A stretch of 5,078 bases of DNA. It comes from an uncultured Acidaminococcus sp. (GTDB lineage: Bacteria; Bacillota; Negativicutes; Acidaminococcales; Acidaminococcaceae). Below are positions 1 to 4,422 of the stretch, in pieces. The position numbers were made by a program, and so were the translations under genes. Below the pieces are notes generated by a model. It had not been told where the DNA came from and ran no database searches. It saw nothing but the letters and a program-made list of their open reading frames with translations. How positions within the stretch are numbered: position 1 is the stretch's first letter; every line of letters starts with the position of its first letter. The DNA lies in the NCBI GenBank assembly GCA_900770265.1, contig CAAGJR010000098.1:1-5078 (forward strand), in the 5' to 3' direction.

Positions 1-44
1 AAAACGGTGCTGTCTGGTGACGGTCAGCCCCGAAGAGTTATCTT
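1..44 (+). promoter_or_regulatory. Possible 3' end of a lysine riboswitch (L-box), cut by the window edge
   Basis: Seen: a CTGTC segment (10-14), a weak hairpin (16-20 with 24-29, one bulged base), then GAAGAGTTATC (32-42), directly ahead of a strong terminator. Known: lysine riboswitches end with an (A)CUGUC strand, a small P5 hairpin and a GGAGAGCUAUC-like strand that closes P1. Inferred: this is the last fragment of such an aptamer, with the larger 5' part lying off the left edge. TCAGCC (24-29) could also pair with GGCTGA (64-69), which lies in the terminator loop, so an alternative fold exists. The match is short and uses only consensus memory. It could equally be the 3' untranslated end of an upstream gene. 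Confidence 0.3.
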
Positions 45-89
45 AAAAGATTAACCGCACGTTGGCTGAGGGGCGGTTAATCTTTTTTT
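45..89 (+). terminator. Strong rho-independent terminator
   Basis: A perfect 14-bp inverted repeat (45-58 with 73-86) encloses a 14-base loop and runs into a T tract (83-89). It reads as a plus-strand intrinsic terminator. The 5' arm begins with four A residues, so weak function on the minus strand is possible. Either it ends an upstream gene or it is the expression platform of a riboswitch whose aptamer lies to the left. A candidate ORF begins only 15 bases beyond the T tract, which favours the attenuator reading. Confidence 0.8.
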
Positions 90-104
90 ATGAGGATTAC
101 AAGG

Positions 105-224
105 ATGATCAACAACAAAAGTGTTACGTTGAATTCGTCCATGGGCCTCACCCCATTCCTGGGGCAAGATTTGACCGCCTACCGTGTAGACAACACCTTT
201 GGTGAGTATAACATATTGGAATAG
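105..224 (+). CDS. Possible small ORF of 39 residues, function unknown
   Basis: An ATG at 105 opens a 39-codon frame ending in TAG at 222-224. A GAGG (92-95) lies nine bases upstream, an acceptable ribosome binding site. The peptide starts MINNKSVTLNSS and ends FGEYNILE. It is polar, without a signal peptide, membrane segment, cysteine pair or recognisable motif. It sits just after the terminator at 45-89, where a riboswitch- or attenuator-controlled gene would be expected. An inverted repeat (210-239) straddles its stop. It could be a real small protein, the remnant of a larger controlled gene truncated by rearrangement, or a chance frame. I do not recognise it. Confidence 0.3.
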   Translation: MINNKSVTLNSSMGLTPFLGQDLTAYRVDNTFGEYNILE

Positions 225-239
225 GCAAAACAATATGTT
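210..239. repeat. AT-rich 9-bp inverted repeat over the small-ORF stop
   Basis: AACATATTG (210-218) is exactly complementary to CAATATGTT (231-239), with a 12-base spacer. There is no T run after it, so it is not a typical intrinsic terminator. It could act as a transcript-end stem or an operator-like palindrome. No function can be assigned from sequence alone. Confidence 0.5.
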
Positions 240-281
240 GATGGAAAAATGTGAAAAATGAGATGTTACTGTCGTGCTGAT

Positions 282-310
282 GCGGGTCGATCATGCCGAT
301 CGACCCCTAC
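282..310 (-). repeat. GTAG-boxed palindrome, copy A
   Basis: Read on the minus strand this is GTAG, the 9-bp arm GGGTCGATC, a 5-base loop, the perfectly complementary arm (plus 284-292 with 298-306), then GC. It shares the outer GTAG, the leading GGG of the arm, the 9-bp arm length and the trailing GC with the copies at 347-374 and 637-663. Its remaining arm bases differ, yet pairing stays perfect. It resembles REP-like intergenic palindromes. There is no T run to make it a simple terminator. Confidence 0.75.
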
Positions 311-346
311 AGTGAATATTGCATATCGATTGTACGACGTTTATCC

Positions 347-374
347 GTAGGGGTTCACCCGTTGGTGAACCCGC
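347..374 (+). repeat. GTAG-boxed palindrome, copy B
   Basis: On the plus strand: GTAG (347-350), the arm GGGTTCACC (351-359), loop CGTT, the arm GGTGAACCC (364-372), then GC. It has the same architecture as copies A and C but different inner arm bases. It faces copy A head-to-head across 36 bases, and is inverted relative to copy C about 290 bases downstream. Copies B and C therefore bound the segment 346-664 with the same octamer, CGTAGGGG, in inverted orientation. Confidence 0.75.
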
Positions 375-636
375 CCCCGAACGCCGGGTGTGGGACCGTA
401 ACGCGGTGAGAGGTCGAACGTAACGGACAATTATCCCCAACTTTTGGTATCGGCTGTCGCCGATAACCCCACCACCATTGTGCTGACGCACAACGGTCCC
501 CAGCTACGGCATAAGCGACCGCCAACGCCGCTAAAGCGTCGGGCGCCTGCTTACGCCCCCACAGGGGGCGGACTGCTTGTTGTCGTTTTTTCGTTTCGTT
601 CGAAAAATCCGCCCCGTGGGGCGGATTTTATCCTGG
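375..636. repeat. Gene-free tract of stacked hairpins
   Basis: No convincing gene is present here. The tract holds successive stems: 446-454 with 459-468 (one bulge), 478-483 with 488-493 (perfect 6 bp, TGAC loop), a long imperfect hairpin 508-557, 554-560 with 564-570 (perfect 7 bp, ACA loop), 587-593 with 601-607, and 604-629. Some overlap and exclude one another. CGTAACG is also directly repeated (397-403 and 419-425). A plus-strand frame reads through the area, but it is Pro/Arg/His-rich and overlaps metI antisense, so I reject it as a gene. The tract looks like a non-autonomous repeat element or a structured RNA, and I cannot tell which. Confidence 0.55.
603..629 (-). terminator. Second, GC-rich hairpin with minus-strand T run
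   Basis: AAAATCCGCCCC (604-615) pairs with GGGGCGGATTTT (618-629), effectively 11 bp with a 4-base loop. Read on the minus strand, the direction of metNI, the stem is followed by TTTTT (607-603). It lies about 75 bases beyond the main metI terminator and could be a backup. On the plus strand the arm also ends in TTTT, so it may work both ways. It could instead be only another repeat stem in this tract. Confidence 0.45.
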
Positions 637-663
637 GCGGGCGGTTCACCGAACCGCCCCTAC
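637..663 (-). repeat. GTAG-boxed palindrome, copy C
   Basis: On the minus strand: GTAG, the arm GGGCGGTTC, a 3-base loop, the complementary arm (plus 639-647 with 651-659), then GC. It is the third copy of the family seen at 282-310 and 347-374. It ends seven bases before the metI terminator stem begins. Confidence 0.75.
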
Positions 664-670
664 GACTGCA

Positions 671-703
671 AAAAAATGGACGCCATCGAGGCGTCCATTT
701 TTT
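671..703 (-). terminator. metNI operon terminator, bidirectional in form
   Basis: A perfect 14-bp stem (671-684 with 690-703) carries loop ATCGA. On the minus strand it runs from a GC-rich core into TTTTTT, a classic intrinsic terminator. The plus strand also ends the stem in TTTTTT, so it can stop transcription both ways. The stem begins inside the metI stop codon (TAA at 704-702), leaving no 3' untranslated spacer and no room for a downstream cotranscribed metQ. Confidence 0.9.
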
Positions 704-1364
704 ATTTGATCTTCGTCTTATTCAATTTGCTGGAGATCTTGTTCCCGATGCTCTGTACCACCTGCACCAGGGCGATCAGCACGATGACCGTGGCAATCAT
801 GGTGTCGGCCTGGAACCTTTGGTACCCGTACCGGATGGCCAGGTCACCCAGACCGCCGCCACCCAGGGCACCGGCCATGGCGCTGGAACCGATCAGGCTG
901 ATGACCGCCAGGGTGATGCCCAGGACGATGCTGTGCATGGCTTCGGGCAGCAGCACCTTCCAGATGATCTGCATGGGGCTGGCGCCCATGCTCTGGGCGG
1001 CCTCGATGACGCCGGGGTCAACTTCCAATAAGGAGGATTCGATGATCCGGGAAATGAACGGGGTGCAGGAAATGGTCAGGGGCACGATGGCTGCGGTGGT
1101 GCCGATGGAGCTGCCCACGATGATCCGGGTCAGGGGAATGATGGCCACCATCAAAATGATGAAGGGGATGGACCGGAGGGCGTTGACGATGGAGCCCAGG
1201 GTCTTGTGCAGGGCAGCGTTTTCTTTGATGTGACCCTTGCCGGTAATGGTCAGGATCACGCCCAGGGGGATGCCGCAGACGGTTGCAATGGCGGCGGACA
1301 GGGCCACCATGTACAGGGTTTCGCCCAGGGCTTTCACCAGTAAATGCATCATATTAGGAGACAT
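702..1364 (-). CDS. metI: Methionine ABC transporter permease MetI
   Basis: This is the inner-membrane channel subunit of the methionine importer, working as a dimer with two MetN ATPases to bring methionine into the cell. With the ATG at 1364 it has 220 residues, normal for the family, and about five hydrophobic segments (roughly 13-38, 56-79, 88-104, 143-168 and 187-207). The cytoplasmic EAA coupling loop is clear at 121-142 (EAAQSMGASP, then LLPEA), the site that docks on MetN. A TTG six bases further upstream would add two residues, but GAGGTG (1372-1377) sits seven bases before the ATG and almost touches the TTG, so I chose the ATG. The gene overlaps the end of metN by 11 bases, implying translational coupling. 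The C-terminus is short and lysine-rich. The family also moves D-methionine and derivatives in some bacteria; the methionine assignment is supported by the SAM riboswitch upstream and the NIL domain of its partner. Confidence 0.95.
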   Translation of the reverse strand: MSPNMMHLLVKALGETLYMVALSAAIATVCGIPLGVILTITGKGHIKENAALHKTLGSIVNALRSIPFIILMVAIIPLTRIIVGSSIGTTAAIVPLTISCTPFISRIIESSLLEVDPGVIEAAQSMGASPMQIIWKVLLPEAMHSIVLGITLAVISLIGSSAMAGALGGGGLGDLAIRYGYQRFQADTMIATVIVLIALVQVVQSIGNKISSKLNKTKIK

Positions 1365-2391
1365 AACCAATCACCTCGTCTTTGACTTGTCTGGAATGCA
1401 GGTAATCCAGGGCCTTCTTCAGATGGTCCTCGTCGCCTTCCAGTTCGATGAGCAGGGTGCCGAAGGGGGTATCCTGCAGGGTTTCAATGTTGGCGGTCAG
1501 GATGTTGACGTTCGTGTCGTAGCTCTTGATGAGCACGGACACCACGGGTTCGCCGGCGCTTTCACCGATGAAACTCAGACTGACCAGGGCCTTGTCGCCG
1601 CTCTTGTACGCTTTGTGCACATCCATTTTCTTTACGAAATCAGGCAGGTCGTTGTGCTGGATGCTGGCTACGAATTCTTTCGTGGTGGCTTTCTGGGGGT
1701 TCGTGAAGATGTCCACCATGGAGCCCTGTTCGATGATTTCGCCGTTTTCGATGACGGCCACCCGGTCGCAGATTTCTTTCACCACGTTCATCTGGTGGGT
1801 GATCATGACGATGGTGATGTGCAGGCGCTTGTTGATGTCCCGCAGCAGGTTCAGGATGGATTCCGTGGTCTGGGGGTCCAGGGCGCTGGTGGCTTCGTCG
1901 CACAGCAGCACCTTCGGGTCACTGGCCAGGGCCCGGGCGATGCCCACCCGCTGCTTCTGGCCGCCGGACAGCTGGCTGGGGTAGTGGTCAGCCCGGTCGG
2001 ACAGGCCCACCAGTTCCAGCAGGGGTTCCACTTTTTTCTTGATGGAAGCCTTGTCCAGACCCTGGATTTCCAGGGGGAAGGCGATGTTGCCGTAGACGGT
2101 GCGGCTGGCCAGCAGGTTGAAGTGCTGGAAGATCATGCCGATGTTCTGCCGGGCCTTGCGCAGCTGTTCTTCGCTGAGAGCGGTCATTTCCTGGCCGTCC
2201 ACGAAGACCTTGCCGCTGGTGGGGCGCTCCAGCATGTTGATGCAGCGCACCAGGGTGGATTTGCCGGCGCCGGACAGGCCGATGATGCCGAAGATTTCGC
2301 CTTCGTTGATGGTCAGGTTGATATCTTTCAAAGCATGCAGGTCGCCTGAGGCGGTGTGATAGATTTTTTCAATATGGTCCAATTGGATCAT
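1354..2391 (-). CDS. metN: Methionine ABC transporter ATP-binding protein MetN
   Basis: This cytoplasmic ATPase powers methionine import through MetI. It has 345 residues, the normal MetN length. The nucleotide-binding domain shows Walker A GLSGAGKST (38-46), the Q-loop Gln89 (IFQHFNLL), the signature LSGGQ (141-145), Walker B VLLCDEAT (161-168, catalytic Glu166), the D-loop SALD (169-172) and the H-loop His199. The C-terminal part (about 265-342) fits the NIL domain, which in MetN family members binds methionine and inhibits transport when the internal pool is high. The start is firm: GGAGGTGA (plus 2399-2406) lies seven bases before the ATG. It is the first gene of the operon, lies downstream of a SAM-I riboswitch, and its end overlaps metI. 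Expression should therefore fall when SAM is abundant, while activity is also subject to feedback. All key ATPase residues are present. Confidence 0.97.
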   Translation of the reverse strand: MIQLDHIEKIYHTASGDLHALKDINLTINEGEIFGIIGLSGAGKSTLVRCINMLERPTSGKVFVDGQEMTALSEEQLRKARQNIGMIFQHFNLLASRTVYGNIAFPLEIQGLDKASIKKKVEPLLELVGLSDRADHYPSQLSGGQKQRVGIARALASDPKVLLCDEATSALDPQTTESILNLLRDINKRLHITIVMITHQMNVVKEICDRVAVIENGEIIEQGSMVDIFTNPQKATTKEFVASIQHNDLPDFVKKMDVHKAYKSGDKALVSLSFIGESAGEPVVSVLIKSYDTNVNILTANIETLQDTPFGTLLIELEGDEDHLKKALDYLHSRQVKDEVIGYVS

Positions 2392-2410
2392 GGGGTGGTC
2401 ACCTCCGGGG

Positions 2411-2449
2411 AAAATAAAAATTCCTCTTCATTGTTGAATGAAGAGGAAT
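2411..2449 (-). terminator. SAM riboswitch expression-platform terminator
   Basis: A perfect stem (2421-2432 with 2437-2448, plus an A-T pair at 2420/2449) with loop GTTG is followed on the minus strand by TTTTTATTTT (2420-2411). The T tract ends just five bases before the metN Shine-Dalgarno, so it controls read-through into metN. The 5' arm contains TCTTCAT (minus strand, plus 2438-2444). This is complementary to ATGAAGA in the 3' strand of the aptamer P1 (plus 2466-2472), giving the antiterminator. Confidence 0.92.
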
Positions 2450-2461
2450 CAGGATTGCTCA

Positions 2462-2580
2462 CTCATCTTCATCTTTCAGGCAAGTGCCTGATGGACTTAG
2501 CACCGTTCTTGGAAAGGGTCGCTTTCCAGATGGTTGCCGTAACTTCATAGGGCCAGTCCCTCCGTTACTCTGGATGAATA
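2462..2580 (-). promoter_or_regulatory. SAM-I (S-box) riboswitch aptamer controlling metNI
   Basis: On the minus strand the leader shows the conserved S-box core: GGAGGGACTGGCCC near the 5' side (around 2563-2550), then ATGAAG and CGGCAACC, then ACGGTGCTAAGTCC (around 2506-2493), a small P4 hairpin (CAGGC/GCCTG) and GAAAGATGA. P1 is TTCATC (plus 2573-2578) paired with GATGAA (plus 2468-2473). Known behaviour of the class: SAM binding stabilises P1, which frees the terminator arm and stops transcription. Without SAM, the P1 3' strand pairs with the terminator arm and metNI is transcribed. The sequence fits this fully, including a 7-bp antiterminator (2466-2472 with 2438-2444). I am sure of the class from the core motifs; the exact aptamer ends are approximate. 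Confidence 0.96.
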
Positions 2581-2593
2581 CCGTGTTAGGTAA

Positions 2594-2622
2594 ATGATAC
2601 GCTATTGGGTACAGTTTGTCAA
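2594..2622 (-). promoter_or_regulatory. Sigma-A promoter of metNI
   Basis: On the minus strand a perfect -35 TTGACA (plus 2617-2622) is followed after exactly 17 bases by TATCAT (plus 2594-2599), five of six consensus -10 bases. Transcription would start near 2587, only about nine bases before the riboswitch P1, as expected for an S-box leader. No operator is obvious, consistent with control by attenuation. Confidence 0.9.
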
Positions 2623-2662
2623 GGGACCGTGCACCCATCTGATTCTGTGGGGACTTACAACA

Positions 2663-2790
2663 GGTGTAAAAACCCCCTACCCGCAAGCGGGTCCTTTCCC
2701 CCTTTCAGGGGGACACAACTTTTTTGTCCTTCCCTGAAAGGGAAGGGGGACCGTTGCGCATCAGCGCAATGGTGGATGGGTTTTTACACC
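2663..2790. repeat. 128-bp palindromic element with 13-bp inverted ends
   Basis: The ends GGTGTAAAAACCC (2663-2675) and GGGTTTTTACACC (2778-2790) are perfect inverted repeats. Inside are three hairpins: 2679-2684 with 2687-2692; a long imperfect stem 2690-2710 with 2732-2752, extended by GGACA/TGTCC (2711-2715 with 2725-2729); and 2750-2759 with 2764-2773 (one G-T pair, ATCA loop). The last two share bases 2750-2752. The whole can fold as a three-armed, cloverleaf-like structure on either strand. It has no ORF of its own, sits between two divergent promoters, and shows no clear target-site duplication. It looks like a non-autonomous, MITE-like or REP-type intergenic repeat. That is inferred from architecture; copy number elsewhere cannot be seen here. 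Confidence 0.65.
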
Positions 2791-2836
2791 GAACAAAAGA
2801 AGGACAATAAAATTTTCACAAATCCCAAAAAACTAC

Positions 2837-2865
2837 TTGCATTTACCTCTTCATCGTAGTAAAGT
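2837..2865 (+). promoter_or_regulatory. Likely promoter of the yerC-hisZ-hisG operon
   Basis: TTGCAT (2837-2842) and TAAAGT (2860-2865) are separated by 17 bases, a weak but correctly spaced sigma-A promoter about 70 bases before yerC. Short inverted pairs overlap it: ACTAC/GTAGT (2832-2836 with 2856-2860) and, alternatively, TTTAC/GTAAA (2842-2846 with 2859-2863). Either could be a repressor site, but both are short. This is the best candidate in the 144 bases between the repeat element and yerC. Confidence 0.45.
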
Positions 2866-2884
2866 AATAAACAGCTAAAGCAAA

Positions 2885-2906
2885 CGGCTTGCACAGCCGA
2901 TTGCAA
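2885..2906 (+). promoter_or_regulatory. Small mutually exclusive hairpins in the yerC leader
   Basis: CGGCT (2885-2889) can pair with AGCCG (2895-2899). Alternatively TTGCA (2889-2893) can pair with TGCAA (2902-2906). The two folds share bases and cannot coexist. Neither is followed by a T run. A role in leader control is possible but unproven, and these stems may be chance. Confidence 0.25.
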
Positions 2907-2934
2907 TCTATTTATTTGGAAAGGGGCTTCGATC

Positions 2935-3243
2935 ATGGTAGCCGGACTGAACCAACGGGAACTGAAACAACTGGCCAACGCTTTTACCCTGCTGAAGGAT
3001 GAAGCGAGTGCGCTGGCCTTCCTGGAAGACATCTGCACCCCCAACGAGCTGAAGGCACTGAGCCAGCGGCTGGAAGTGGCGGTGCGTCTTCACCGGGGCG
3101 AAAACTACGCCAAGATCGTCAAGGATACGGGCGCCAGCAGCACCACAGTATCCCGTGTGAATCGCTGTTTGAACTACGGGGCGGGCGGATATCGCAGCCT
3201 GATCCCGGAACTGACCAATAAAGGAGAAGAACCAAATGAGTAA
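2935..3243 (+). CDS. yerC: YerC/TrpR-family DNA-binding regulator
   Basis: A 102-residue, all-helical protein of the Trp-repressor superfamily, YerC/YecD branch. The N-terminal half (about 5-50) is the dimerising helical part (LKQLANAFTLL, FLEDICTPNELKALSQRLEVA). A helix-turn-helix follows at about 57-80 (YAKIVKDTGASSTTVSRVNR), the DNA-reading element. AAGGGG (2921-2926) lies eight bases before the ATG, so the start is good. In many Firmicutes this family sits directly ahead of his genes. Here its last codons overlap the hisZ start by eight bases, implying coupled translation. Its ligand and operator are not established by this sequence; regulation of the histidine operon is the natural inference. 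The short acidic tail (KGEEPNE) lies outside the fold. The TrpR fold does not imply that it senses tryptophan. Confidence 0.9.
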   Translation: MVAGLNQRELKQLANAFTLLKDEASALAFLEDICTPNELKALSQRLEVAVRLHRGENYAKIVKDTGASSTTVSRVNRCLNYGAGGYRSLIPELTNKGEEPNE

Positions 3244-4408
3244 TACCGTACTGCGGATCCCCTACGGGACCAGAGACATCCTGCCGGGGGAGGCCCGGGC
3301 CAAACGGGAGATCGAAGACAAGATTGCCAACAACTTCCTGAGCTGGGGCTACGATGAAGCTATCACCCCCACGTTTGAATACGCCGATACCTTTGCCCTG
3401 AGCGGTGCCGGCATCAACGAAGAGAGCATGCGGTTCATGGACCGGAGCAACCGGACCCTGATGCTGCGCAGCGAAATGACCACGCCTCTGGCCCGGATGG
3501 TGGCCACCCGGCTGAAGAACGACAAGGGCGTGAAACGGCTGTTCTACATCGCCAACGTGTTCCGGCATGAAGAGACCCAGGCAGGCCGCCAATGCGAATT
3601 CTCCCAGGCGGGCATCGAACTCATCGGTGCCGAGGCCCCCATGGCGGACGCGGAAGTGCTGGCCCTGGCCGTGGAAAGCCTGAAGGCAGCGGGCCTGCAG
3701 GATTTTTTGATCAGCATCGGCCACAGCGGGTTCCTGGCCGGCCTGATGGAAGATGCCAAGCTGACGAAGAAACAGGCGGATTTCGTAAAGAGCATGATCC
3801 TGAGCCACAACGCCGTGGGCCTGGAGGAAGCCGCCGACCGGTTCATCCCCAAACCCCTGAAGGACATCTTCCGCGACCTGCTGTACCTGCAGGGCGGGCG
3901 GGACCTGCTGGACAGCCTGGAAAGCCGGGTAGAGAACCCCAAGAGCCTGGATGCCCTGAAGAACCTGAAGGCCATCTACAAGCTGGCGGAAAGCTACGGC
4001 GTGGCTCCGTACCTGTCCTTCGACCTCTCCCTGATCCGCAACTTCGATTATTACACCGGCATGGTGTTCGAAGCCTATGCCCCCCAGATCGGGTTCAATA
4101 TCTGCGGCGGCGGGCGCTACGACCATATGATGGAAGCCTTTGGGGATCCGGAACCGGCCACGGGCTTTGCCATGGGCATCGACCGGATCATCCTGTCCCT
4201 GCGGCGGGACGGCCGGCTGAAGCTGGATTCCAAATGGGACATTTACGTGGCCTGGGCGCCCGGGTGCCAGGCTAAGGCCATCCAGAAGGCCGTGGAACTG
4301 CGCAGCGGCGGCAAGAACGTGAAAGTGGCCACCAACGCCATGACCCCGGAAGAAGCGGCCAAGGCCTGTGCAGCCAACCGGTGTGAAGCCGTAGCCTATG
4401 TAGGATAG
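3236..4408 (+). CDS. hisZ: ATP phosphoribosyltransferase regulatory subunit HisZ
   Basis: HisZ is a catalytically inactive paralogue of histidyl-tRNA synthetase. It assembles with short-form HisG to make active ATP phosphoribosyltransferase and to carry histidine feedback inhibition, in the cytoplasm. The 390-residue protein keeps the class-II synthetase core: an N-terminal PYGTRDILPGEA, motif 2 (FRHEETQAGRQCEFSQAG, about 109-126), the histidine-pocket segment RNFDYYTG (268-275), GGGRYD (291-296) and a motif-3 region FAMGIDRI (311-318). The last ~60 residues (DIYVAWAPG onward) form only a short extension, not the full tRNA anticodon-binding domain of HisRS, and a short hisG follows. Both points favour HisZ over HisS. 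AAGGAG (3221-3226) lies nine bases before the ATG. It overlaps yerC by eight bases and ends 14 bases before hisG. Confidence 0.95.
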   Translation: MSNTVLRIPYGTRDILPGEARAKREIEDKIANNFLSWGYDEAITPTFEYADTFALSGAGINEESMRFMDRSNRTLMLRSEMTTPLARMVATRLKNDKGVKRLFYIANVFRHEETQAGRQCEFSQAGIELIGAEAPMADAEVLALAVESLKAAGLQDFLISIGHSGFLAGLMEDAKLTKKQADFVKSMILSHNAVGLEEAADRFIPKPLKDIFRDLLYLQGGRDLLDSLESRVENPKSLDALKNLKAIYKLAESYGVAPYLSFDLSLIRNFDYYTGMVFEAYAPQIGFNICGGGRYDHMMEAFGDPEPATGFAMGIDRIILSLRRDGRLKLDSKWDIYVAWAPGCQAKAIQKAVELRSGGKNVKVATNAMTPEEAAKACAANRCEAVAYVG

Positions 4409-4422
4409 GAGAGAGGTATACA

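Noticed and set aside
319..347. Promoter-like TTGCAT-17-TATCCG on the plus strand before palindrome B
   Set aside because: The -10 is poor and no gene lies downstream; weak matches like this are expected by chance.
282..663. CRISPR array
   Set aside because: The repeats are only three, differ in sequence and orientation, and are unevenly spaced; there is no leader or cas gene.
444..1031. Plus-strand frame of 195 codons crossing the hairpin tract and the end of metI
   Set aside because: It is rich in Pro, Arg, His and Gly, runs through palindromes and a terminator, lies antisense to metI, and has no recognisable domain.
1365..1370. TTG start for metI at 1370
   Set aside because: GAGGTG would lie only about one base from it, while it is ideally spaced for the ATG at 1364.
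1237..2349. Long plus-strand open frame (370 codons) opposite metN
   Set aside because: It is the antisense shadow of a high-GC gene; the metN frame has every ABC-ATPase motif, and this one has low-complexity His/Val/Gln/Gly-rich composition.
2663..2790. tRNA gene suggested by the cloverleaf-like fold
   Set aside because: The acceptor-like stem is 13 bp, arms are the wrong sizes, and there is no T-loop GTTCRANNC or CCA end.
2423..2854. CCTCTTCAT occurs both in the SAM-switch terminator arm (2423-2431) and in the his promoter spacer (2846-2854)
   Set aside because: Nine bases of low-complexity sequence on unrelated elements, with no shared context; probably coincidence.
3236..4408. Histidyl-tRNA synthetase (hisS) as an alternative name
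   Set aside because: It lacks a full anticodon-binding domain and is followed by short-form hisG, which requires HisZ.
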